Part shown: positions 1 through 5,483 of the stretch, one piece after another | Layout of the letters: each line of letters starts with the position of its first letter | Numbering within the stretch: the stretch's first letter is position 1 | Assembly (NCBI GenBank): GCA_025965295.1 | Contig: JAOPXF010000024.1 | Location: 1-5,483, forward strand | DNA length: 5,483 nt | DNA from: Nocardioides sp. | Lineage (GTDB): Bacteria > Actinomycetota > Actinomycetes > Propionibacteriales > Nocardioidaceae | Direction: 5' to 3' | Program-made: the position numbers and the translations under genes | The notes under the pieces: model-generated | The model's database searches: none | What the model was told of the DNA's origin: nothing | What the model saw: only the letters and a program-made list of their open reading frames with translations

Positions 1-1072
1 CGTCGCGCAGCGCCTCGGCGAGCGCCTTGATGTCCTCGGTGGAGCGGAAGTTCTCGGTCAGCGACACCACCGGGGAGGCGGGGTCACCGGCGTAGCCGGC
101 CACCAGGTCGGAGAGGACGGCACCGGCCCCGACCGAGGTCAGCTGACGGGGGTCGCCGACCAGGACCAGCCTGGCCTGCGGGCGCACGGCCTCCAGCAGC
201 CGCGCCATCATCGTGAGCTCGACCATCGACGACTCGTCGACCACGACGAGGTCGAACTTGAGACGGTTGCCGCGGTCGTGCCGGAAGCGGGTGCTGTTGT
301 CCGGGAGCCAGCCGAGCAGCCGGTGCAGCGTCATCGCCTCGACCCGGCCGACCCGGTCACGGTCCTCGGGCTCCAGCGCGGCCAGCTCGGTCTCGACCGC
401 CTCCTGGAGGCGGGCGGCGGCCTTGCCGGTGGGGGCGCTGAGCGCGACGGAGAGCCGCTTGCCACGGAGGGCGGCCTGGTCGGCGAGCAGGGCGAGCAGC
501 CGCGCGACGGTCGTCGTCTTGCCGGTGCCGGGGCCGCCGGTCAGGACCGTGGTCCACTGCCGCACCGCGCGCACGGCCGCGTCGCGCTGCTCGTCGCTGA
601 GCCGGCCGGCCCGGATCCGCTCGACGGCCGCGGCCAGCGCGGCCTCGTCGACCGGCGGGGCGGGCTGGTCGGTGCGGGCCAGCAGGTCGTCGCAGACCTG
701 GGTCTCGAGACGGTGGTAGCGGTCGAGGTAGAGCAGGCCGCCCTCGAGGCGCAGCGCGCCGGCCGCCACCAGGGGCGACGCGGCCAGGGCGCCGGCCCAG
801 GCACCCGGCTCGGGCCAGTCGAGCCCGGGGGCGAGGTCGGCGACCGTCGCGAGGTCGAGGCACACGGAGCCGTGCCGGACCGCGCGCACGGCCAGCGCGA
901 CGCCGAGCAGCACGTCGTCCCCCGACTCGCCGCCCAGGTCACCGACCCGCTGCGCGACGTGCACGTCGGCGGCCGAGAGGACGCCCGCGGCATTGAAGAC
1001 GCCCAGGGGGCCGCTCACCCCCGCGACCAGGCGCCAGTCGTGCTCGCCGACCGGCTCGAACAGCTCGGTCAT
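1..1072 (-). CDS. recD: RecD, exodeoxyribonuclease V alpha subunit (5'-to-3' helicase), N-terminal part, runs off left edge
   Basis: RecD is the faster 5'-to-3' SF1 helicase motor of the RecBCD (exonuclease V) complex in double-strand break processing. The visible 357 codons begin at an ATG at 1072 that overlaps the recB stop as ATGA. Residues 1 to about 160 are the N-terminal domain, which in the family contacts RecC. Helicase motifs follow in order: Walker A at 179-187 (GGPGTGKTT, Lys185), motif Ia with APTGKAAARL at 213-222, TLHRLLGW at 248-255, Walker B VVVDES with Asp279-Glu280, motif III GDPRQL at 306-311, and ENFRS with Arg343. Actinobacterial RecD proteins are around 575 residues, so roughly 200 residues with the last motifs lie beyond position 1. 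No stop or frameshift occurs in the visible part. An unrelated RecD2-type helicase is unlikely because of the recC-recB context and the short N-terminal domain. The start is set by the overlap and a G-rich ribosome binding site. Confidence 0.96.
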   Translation of the reverse strand, partial: MTELFEPVGEHDWRLVAGVSGPLGVFNAAGVLSAADVHVAQRVGDLGGESGDDVLLGVALAVRAVRHGSVCLDLATVADLAPGLDWPEPGAWAGALAASPLVAAGALRLEGGLLYLDRYHRLETQVCDDLLARTDQPAPPVDEAALAAAVERIRAGRLSDEQRDAAVRAVRQWTTVLTGGPGTGKTTTVARLLALLADQAALRGKRLSVALSAPTGKAAARLQEAVETELAALEPEDRDRVGRVEAMTLHRLLGWLPDNSTRFRHDRGNRLKFDLVVVDESSMVELTMMARLLEAVRPQARLVLVGDPRQLTSVGAGAVLSDLVAGYAGDPASPVVSLTENFRSTEDIKALAEALRD

Positions 1073-1083
1073 CGGGCACCCCC
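1069..1083 (-). promoter_or_regulatory. recD ribosome binding site and recB/recD ATGA overlap
   Basis: A GGGGG run at 1083-1079 lies six bases upstream of the recD ATG (1072), inside the last codons of recB. The ATG shares four bases with the recB TGA (ATGA, 1072-1069). This is the classic arrangement for translational coupling and indicates that RecB and RecD are made from one transcript in linked amounts. Confidence 0.7.
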
Positions 1084-4000
1084 GGCTCCGGTCCCCGTCG
1101 GCACCACGCCGTCGAGCAGGTCCGACAGCTCCTCGACGAGCGCGACCGGCGGGCGCCAGGCGAAGATGCCACACGGCTCGCCGCCGACGAGCGGGGTCTC
1201 CGGCCCGCACATGCCACGCAGGTAGAGGTAGAGGACACCGCCGAGGTGCCGCTCGGGGTCGTAGCCGGGCTGGCGCCAGCGCAGGAACCGGTGCAGCACA
1301 GCGGCGTACAGCAGGGCCTGGAGGGGGTAGTCGGAGTGCCCCATCGCCGCGGCCAGCGCCTCGGGCCGGTAGGCATGCGCGGTGAGCGGCTCGTCGTGGC
1401 CGCCGAGCCAGTTGGTCTTGTAGTCGACGACGACGTAGCGCGGCCCGGAGCCGGTGCGCAGGCGGAGCACGACGTCGACGGACCCGGTGAGGTAGCCACG
1501 CAGCGACTGCCCGCCGAGAGCCGGGCGGTCGAGGGCGTCGGCGTAGGACCGCACCGGGTCTCCCTCGGGGAGGTGCCGGCGCAGCAGCGGCGCGAGGTCA
1601 CCGAGGCGCGCGCCGCCCTCGTGTCCGCGGTCACCGCCCGCGAGGGGCAGCTCGAACTCCATCTCCCGCAGACGGTCGGCGAGGGGGACGCCGCGCAGCG
1701 TGGTCGGCGCGAGGCTGCCCAGCGGCGAGTCGCACACGGCGACCAGCGCGTCGGCCAGCAGCTCGCGGTCGAGGTCGACCGGCCAGCGGACCAGCTGCTC
1801 GTCGACGTGCGCGAGGAGCTCGGCTCGCAGGTCGGGTGCGTCGGGGTCGGCGTGCTCGAGCACGGCGTGGACGAGCGAGCCGAACGTGGCCCCGACGGGC
1901 AGCTCGGCCATCGGCGACGGGACGGAGGCCTCACCCGCGCCCGGGTCCGGCTGGGCGGTCACCTCCTCGTCGTCGCGGGCCACCACCTCGGGCTCGCTGG
2001 CGACGCCGCCGAGCGCGGGGGCCACCGGCTCGACGTGGGTGAGGGAGGAGTACGACGCCCGCCGCCAGGCGACGTCGACGTCCCTGGTGAAGGTGCGCAC
2101 GCCGAGCGCCGGGTCGGCGGGACGCGGCGGGTCCTGCCCCGGGTCGGCCGGTACGGCGGTCTCGGGGACCGGGCCTCCCGCGGCCCGCCAGCGCTCGAAG
2201 AACTCCTCGGCCTCGGCGTCGGACCGGTTGGGGAACTCGGCCGGCACCTCGGCCAGCCGTGGCCGTCGGCCCTGGACCATCCGCTGCAGCGGCGAGGCCG
2301 GGGTGTTGCGGGTGGGTGCCCACCAGCAGACGACCTGGGACTGGGCGCGGGTGATCGCGACGTAGAGCAGCCGCAGCCACTCGCCGGCCTCCTCGTCGGC
2401 CCATCGGCGCACGTGCTCCTGGTACCCGGAGCCGCCGGGCCCGCCGGCGCCGAGGCAGCGGGCCCCGTCGGCGTCGTGGAAGAGGGGGATCGACGGCTTC
2501 GGCACGTTGCGGTCGGCCAGCGCGGGGAGGTAGACGACGGGATACTCGAGGCCCTTGCTGGCGTGGATCGTGACGAGCTGGACGGCCGCGGCGTCGGAGT
2601 CGAGCCGGCGGGTGCGCTCGGCGCCGCGGCCCTCCGCGGCGGCGGCGATCTGGCCGCGCAGCCAGGTGAGCAGGGCGACCAGGCCGAGGTGCTCGGTGAG
2701 GGCGACCTCGTGCAGCGCCTCGCCGATGTGGCGCAGGTCGGTGAGCCGGCGCTCGCCTCCGACCCGCTCGAGCACCCGGGCGGGCAGGCCGGCCGCGGTC
2801 GCGGCCTCGAGCACGGCGGCGACCCCGCGCAGCGCGAAGACCTCGCCCCAGGTGCGCATCGTCTCGGCCACCTCGTCGGTGAGGTCGTCGCCGCGCTCGT
2901 CGAGCTCGCGCGCGGTGTGCCCGACGAAGCAGGTCAGCGCGGCGGTGCGGACCCGAGGGCTGCGGTGCGGCTGCTCGAGTGCCTCGAGGAGCTCGAGCCA
3001 CTCCGTGGCCGCCGGCGTCGCGAAGACGCTGCCGCCGCCGGCGATGACCGCGGGGACCCCGACGGCGTGCAGGGCCTCCTGGGCAGCGGCCAGGTCGAAG
3101 TGGCGGTAGCAGATGACCGCGACGTCGCGCGGCAGCAGCGGGCGTCCGTCGAACGTGGCACCCGACGCGAGCAGCGCGCGGACGTCCAGGGCCAGGTCCC
3201 GCGCGATGTGGGGTCGCGTCTGGCTGACGAGGAGCGGCTTGTCCCCGCGCTTCCCGAAGAGCTCGCGGCTCACCACGCGCAGCCGGAACGGCGCGGCGTG
3301 CGGCGCCCCCGCCAGCCGGGACCCGGGATGGCGCGCCGCCACGTCGTGGACCACGATCCGCGGGTCACCGAGCTCGGCACCCGCGAGCACGGTCTGGAAG
3401 GCGTCGAGCAGGTCGGCGTCGCTGCGCCAGTTGACCGGCAGCGTCTTGCGGGTGGTGGCGGTGTCGGCGGCGTGGAGGTACGTCGTGACGTCGCCGCCGC
3501 GGAAGGCGTAGATCGCCTGCTTGGGGTCGCCGATCAGCACCATCGTGGCGTGCCCGGAGAAGGCCCGGTCGAGCACCTGCCACTGCACCGGGTCGGTGTC
3601 CTGGAACTCGTCGACCAGCACGATCCGCCAGCGCTGCCGCATCCGGGCCCGGGCCGGGGCGGCCGGGTCCTCGAGGGCGTCGGCGAGCTGGCTGAGCAGG
3701 TCGTCGTAGGACAGCACCCCGAGCCGGCGCTTGCGGTGCTCCATCTCGCCGCGCACCGCCCGGGCGAAGGCGACCCGCAGGCCGGCCGGCGTGGCGGGGT
3801 CGTCGGCGGCCGGCTCGAGCCGGGCCTGCGGGTCGCCGACCGCCGTGCGCGCCAGCGCCAGGGCCTCGGCGTACGAGAACGTGGGGTCCACCTCGGCGAA
3901 GGCGAACTTGCGGACGTACAGGTCGTCGACCACCTCGCCGAGCAGCTGGTCGAGGTCCTCGACCAGACGGGCCCGCGCGTCGGTGTCGCCCGCGACGCCC

Positions 4001-4407
4001 AGCGAGCCGAGCACCATCGAGCAGAACTGGTGGGTGGTCGCGATCGTGGCTGCGTCGAAGCTGGCCAGCGCCTCGGTGACGCGGCGGTGCCGGAGCGCCC
4101 GGGAGGCAGGATCGGCGAGCAGCAGGTCGATCAGTGCCGACGGCTCGACCGGCAGGACGCTGTCGACCGCCAGCGCCCGCTCGGCCTCGACCAGCTGCGC
4201 CCGCACCCGCTCGCGGAGCTCCTGGCTCGCGGCCCGGCCGAACGTCACGACCAGCATCTGCTCGAGCGGCACACCCTCCTCGGCGACGAAGCGGGTCACC
4301 AGCGCCCCGATGGTCCAGGTCTTGCCGGTGCCGGCGCTCGCCTCCAGCAGCGTGGTGCCGGTCGGCAGCGGGTCGCGGATGTCGAAGTGGTCGCTCGCTT
4401 CGCTCAC
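1069..4407 (-). CDS. recB: RecB, exodeoxyribonuclease V beta subunit (helicase-nuclease), complete
   Basis: RecB is the 3'-to-5' SF1A helicase and sole nuclease of RecBCD, which unwinds and degrades DNA from double-strand ends. It has 1112 residues, close to the roughly 1100 of mycobacterial RecB and a little shorter than the 1180 of E. coli. Helicase motifs: Walker A ASAGTGKT at 23-30 (Lys29), THQFC at 125-129, Walker B VDEFQDTD with Asp266-Glu267, motif III GDPKQAIYAFRGGD at 293-306, NWRS at 326-329, motif V TIHASKGLEYP at 613-623, motif VI LYVAITRAQ at 681-689 (Arg687). A Pro/Ala/acidic stretch around 740-838 probably tethers the nuclease domain. The nuclease residues are His847, Asp978, Asp995, Lys997 (DYKTNW at 995-1000) and the QxxxY pair Gln1030/Tyr1034, matching E. 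coli His956, Asp1067, Asp1080 and Lys1082. The start is GTG, preceded by GAGGGGG, and puts Walker A at the usual distance from the N-terminus. recC lies 82 bp upstream; recD overlaps by 4 bp. Confidence 0.98.
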   Translation of the reverse strand: MSEASDHFDIRDPLPTGTTLLEASAGTGKTWTIGALVTRFVAEEGVPLEQMLVVTFGRAASQELRERVRAQLVEAERALAVDSVLPVEPSALIDLLLADPASRALRHRRVTEALASFDAATIATTHQFCSMVLGSLGVAGDTDARARLVEDLDQLLGEVVDDLYVRKFAFAEVDPTFSYAEALALARTAVGDPQARLEPAADDPATPAGLRVAFARAVRGEMEHRKRRLGVLSYDDLLSQLADALEDPAAPARARMRQRWRIVLVDEFQDTDPVQWQVLDRAFSGHATMVLIGDPKQAIYAFRGGDVTTYLHAADTATTRKTLPVNWRSDADLLDAFQTVLAGAELGDPRIVVHDVAARHPGSRLAGAPHAAPFRLRVVSRELFGKRGDKPLLVSQTRPHIARDLALDVRALLASGATFDGRPLLPRDVAVICYRHFDLAAAQEALHAVGVPAVIAGGGSVFATPAATEWLELLEALEQPHRSPRVRTAALTCFVGHTARELDERGDDLTDEVAETMRTWGEVFALRGVAAVLEAATAAGLPARVLERVGGERRLTDLRHIGEALHEVALTEHLGLVALLTWLRGQIAAAAEGRGAERTRRLDSDAAAVQLVTIHASKGLEYPVVYLPALADRNVPKPSIPLFHDADGARCLGAGGPGGSGYQEHVRRWADEEAGEWLRLLYVAITRAQSQVVCWWAPTRNTPASPLQRMVQGRRPRLAEVPAEFPNRSDAEAEEFFERWRAAGGPVPETAVPADPGQDPPRPADPALGVRTFTRDVDVAWRRASYSSLTHVEPVAPALGGVASEPEVVARDDEEVTAQPDPGAGEASVPSPMAELPVGATFGSLVHAVLEHADPDAPDLRAELLAHVDEQLVRWPVDLDRELLADALVAVCDSPLGSLAPTTLRGVPLADRLREMEFELPLAGGDRGHEGGARLGDLAPLLRRHLPEGDPVRSYADALDRPALGGQSLRGYLTGSVDVVLRLRTGSGPRYVVVDYKTNWLGGHDEPLTAHAYRPEALAAAMGHSDYPLQALLYAAVLHRFLRWRQPGYDPERHLGGVLYLYLRGMCGPETPLVGGEPCGIFAWRPPVALVEELSDLLDGVVPTGTGAGGAR

Positions 4408-4413
4408 AGCGCC
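4396..4413 (-). repeat. 18-bp direct repeat, copy at the recB start
   Basis: On the minus strand this reads GGCGCTGTGAGCGAAGCG. It contains the recB GTG start (4407) and the first four codons. It is identical over 18 bases to 4482-4499, where the same bases contain the recC stop. The copies are in the same orientation, 86 bp apart. Confidence 0.9.
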
Positions 4414-4493
4414 CCCTCGTGAGCTCGCAGCTCGACCGCGTCCTCACGGCCCCCGAACAGCCCACCGCCGCAGCGGTCTCGCGCTTCGCTCAC
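4404..4493 (-). CDS. Possible 29-residue reading frame bridging recC and recB
   Basis: A GTG at 4493, overlapping the recC stop as GTGA, opens a 29-codon frame that ends in a TGA at 4406-4404, overlapping the recB GTG start as GTGA. It begins MSEARDRCGG and ends HEGAL. The first four residues repeat those of RecB (MSEA) because both starts lie in copies of the same 18-bp repeat. No strong Shine-Dalgarno sequence precedes it (GGTGGCGG only), so translation would depend on ribosomes terminating on recC. I recognise no domain. It may be untranslated spacer left by a local duplication, or a coupling frame that carries ribosomes from recC to recB. The frame differs from recB: the two GTG codons are 86 bp apart, which is not a multiple of three, so it cannot be a longer recB start. 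Confidence 0.25.
   Translation of the reverse strand: MSEARDRCGGGLFGGREDAVELRAHEGAL
4412..4418 (-). promoter_or_regulatory. Ribosome binding site of recB
   Basis: GAGGGGG on the minus strand ends four bases before the GTG at 4407; its GAGG core is seven bases from the start. This supports GTG 4407 as the recB start over the duplicated GTG at 4493, which has no comparable purine run. Confidence 0.7.
4418..4448 (-). repeat. Inverted repeat just upstream of the recB ribosome binding site
   Basis: CGTGAG (4418-4423) and CTCACG (4443-4448) are perfect 6-bp inverted arms around a 19-base loop. An alternative, mutually exclusive hairpin is GAGCT-CGC-AGCTC at 4421-4433. In the transcript either would end at or next to the GAGGGGG motif. 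The arms are short and the region is GC-rich, so chance is possible; there is no U tract, so it is not an intrinsic terminator. Confidence 0.3.
4464..4477 (-). repeat. Small hairpin in the recC/recB spacer
   Basis: ACCGC and GCGGT form a 5-bp perfect stem with a 4-base loop, a short distance downstream of the recC stop in the transcript. No U tract follows, so a terminator is unlikely. It could be chance in GC-rich DNA. Confidence 0.2.
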
Positions 4494-4499
4494 AGCGCC
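4482..4499 (-). repeat. 18-bp direct repeat, copy at the recC stop
   Basis: This is identical to 4396-4413. Here it encodes the last residues of RecC (Ala-Leu-stop) and provides a GTG overlapping the stop. Beyond the 18 bases the similarity becomes weak: the bases following on the minus strand, CGAGACC versus AGCGACC, agree only partly. Confidence 0.9.
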
Positions 4500-5483
4500 G
4501 CCACCCGCTCCCCACCGGTCAGCAACGGCTCCCAGATCTGCCAGGCGTACGTCGACAGCCCGGCCCGGACGAGTGTGTCGAGCGGGGCGCGCTCGCCCCA
4601 GACCCGCACGTGCCAGGGGTCGGCGTCCTCTCCGGTGATCCCCCAGGAGTTGTTGGGGTCGGTGCGCCACTCACGCTCGGCGGCCGCGACCGGCGAGCGG
4701 TCGTTGCCCATCAGCTCGAGGACGTGCGCCTCTGCCCAGGCGTTGCCGGTCGCGAGCGGGACGGGCAGCGGCTCTCGCAGGCCGAGGTCGCGCAGCTCGA
4801 CGAGCCCGCGCAGCAGGTCGACGGCTCGATGGTCGAGCGGGCCGGCGAGCGCGCGCTTCGGGCCGGCCCGGTCGCGCCCGACCGCGTGCGCGGTCCAGAC
4901 CTCGTCGGGGTGGCCGGCGCTGAGTGCCAGCAGGTCGACCCAGGAGGTGAGGCGCTGGCGGGCCTTGAGCCGGGAGTAGCCGAGGCTGACGATCCTGGTG
5001 CCGTGGACGCCGGCGACGGTGCCGGTCAGCCGCCGGCCGTTGCCGAGGTCGATGTCGACGTCGAGGCTGCGGGGGGTGCCGGCGCGGAGGTCGGCGGCAC
5101 GGGTCAGCAGCTTCTGGGCCTCGCGGGCCACCTGGTCGAGCGCGCGCAGCCCCAGGCCCCCGGGTGGCAGCGTGCCGCGCAGCTGCTCGGCGGTCATCAC
5201 GGCGACGGCGTCCTGGCCGGCCAGCACCTCGCGCAGCAGCCGGTCGCCCACGTCCCACAGCTCGAGCGCGTCGAGGTCGATCGGGATCGCGTCGCCCACC
5301 TCCTCGGCCGCGAGCGGGGTCGAGAGGTCGAGCCGCTGGCGCAGGAAGGCCCGCACCGGATGGGTGAGGAAGGCCTTGAGGTCGACGAGCGAGACGTCAC
5401 CCGCCGGCCGCTCGGCCAGGGAGTCCGCGAGGAACGCCGGCCGCGGCTGCCGCGGCCGGGCGGCGGCGGTGGCGCCGGCGAGC
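4490..5483 (-). CDS. recC: RecC, exodeoxyribonuclease V gamma subunit, C-terminal part, runs off right edge
   Basis: RecC is the non-catalytic scaffold of RecBCD: it holds RecB and RecD, splits the duplex, and in E. coli reads Chi. Only the last 330 codons and the TGA (4492-4490) are visible; actinobacterial RecC is about 1100 residues, so roughly the first 770 lie beyond the right edge. Counting from the first full codon, family-typical segments are HPVRAFLRQRL at 41-51, a Trp/Asp-rich LELWDVGDRLL at 73-83, LPPGG at 105-109, LTGTVAGV at 152-159, TSWVDLLALSAG at 179-190 and REPLPVP at 236-242. The order of these matches the nuclease-like but inactive C-terminal domain of RecC, and no DxK nuclease signature is seen. 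The reading frame is open from the window edge; the GTG at 5356 is an internal Val codon, not a start. The gene ends inside one copy of an 18-bp repeat whose other copy spans the recB start. Assignment rests on these segments plus the position upstream of recB. Confidence 0.95.
   Translation of the reverse strand, partial: LAGATAAARPRQPRPAFLADSLAERPAGDVSLVDLKAFLTHPVRAFLRQRLDLSTPLAAEEVGDAIPIDLDALELWDVGDRLLREVLAGQDAVAVMTAEQLRGTLPPGGLGLRALDQVAREAQKLLTRAADLRAGTPRSLDVDIDLGNGRRLTGTVAGVHGTRIVSLGYSRLKARQRLTSWVDLLALSAGHPDEVWTAHAVGRDRAGPKRALAGPLDHRAVDLLRGLVELRDLGLREPLPVPLATGNAWAEAHVLELMGNDRSPVAAAEREWRTDPNNSWGITGEDADPWHVRVWGERAPLDTLVRAGLSTYAWQIWEPLLTGGERVAAL

Noticed and set aside
278..1225. A 315-codon open frame on the plus strand opposite recD and the recB end
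   Set aside because: It has the same mirrored phase relative to recD, a composition typical of antisense shadows, and no domain. recD is unambiguous here.
2320..2327. An E. coli Chi octamer (GCTGGTGG on the minus strand) inside recB
   Set aside because: It encodes conserved-looking Trp codons (CWWAP) in recB. One such octamer is about what chance gives in 5.5 kb of GC-rich DNA on two strands, and Chi sequences differ between phyla.
1246..4422. A 1058-codon open frame on the plus strand opposite recB
   Set aside because: It is in the mirrored phase, with its first codon base opposite the recB third base. A stop there needs A at a recB third position, which is rare in such GC-rich coding DNA, so a long open frame is expected. 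The protein is low-complexity Gly/Val/Arg/Glu with no recognisable domain, while recB has every expected motif.
4408..4489. A promoter or intrinsic terminator in the recC/recB spacer
   Set aside because: There is no recognisable -10/-35 pair and no stem followed by a U tract. Close spacing and the recB/recD overlap favour one operon.
4134..4979. A 281-codon plus-strand open frame crossing the recB start, the spacer and the recC end
   Set aside because: The Ser/Arg/Pro/Ala-rich translation lacks any domain and spans two confidently identified genes on the other strand.
4490..5356. A separate gene starting at the GTG at 5356
   Set aside because: The frame is open upstream to the window edge, and residues on both sides form the RecC segment LKAFLTHPVRAFLRQRL, so this GTG is an internal valine.

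Overview
The window is a piece of a bacterial recBCD operon, read entirely on the minus strand. Base composition is very GC-rich (above 70% by eye, with third codon positions almost all G or C). Gene order is recC-recB-recD, the order known from actinobacteria such as Mycobacterium tuberculosis. Together with the protein sequences this points to a high-GC actinomycete; a Nocardioides-like member of the Propionibacteriales is my guess, not something the sequence proves.

Layout in transcription order (right to left): the C-terminal 330 codons of recC (5483 down to 4490); an 82-bp recC/recB spacer (4489 to 4408) bounded by two copies of an 18-bp direct repeat; a complete recB of 1112 codons (4407 down to 1069); and recD, starting inside the recB stop codon (ATGA, 1072-1069) and running off the left edge after 357 codons. 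No promoter or terminator is visible. The operon promoter must lie upstream of recC and any terminator downstream of recD, both outside the window. No RNA genes, mobile elements or CRISPR arrays were found.

The three products form exonuclease V. RecB is the 3'-to-5' SF1 helicase with the single nuclease domain, RecD is the 5'-to-3' SF1 helicase, and RecC is the scaffold that splits the duplex. All helicase motifs and nuclease ligands I can locate in RecB are intact, as are the RecD motifs that fall inside the window, so the genes look functional. In mycobacteria RecBCD works in single-strand annealing while AdnAB serves homologous recombination; whether that holds here cannot be read from this window.

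The one unusual piece of structure is the recC/recB junction. The 18 bases containing the recC stop and the recB GTG start occur twice, 86 bp apart, as though an original GTGA stop/start overlap had been duplicated and pulled apart. The result is a 29-codon reading frame that overlaps recC by GTGA at one end and recB by GTGA at the other. I see no evidence of a previously undescribed system.
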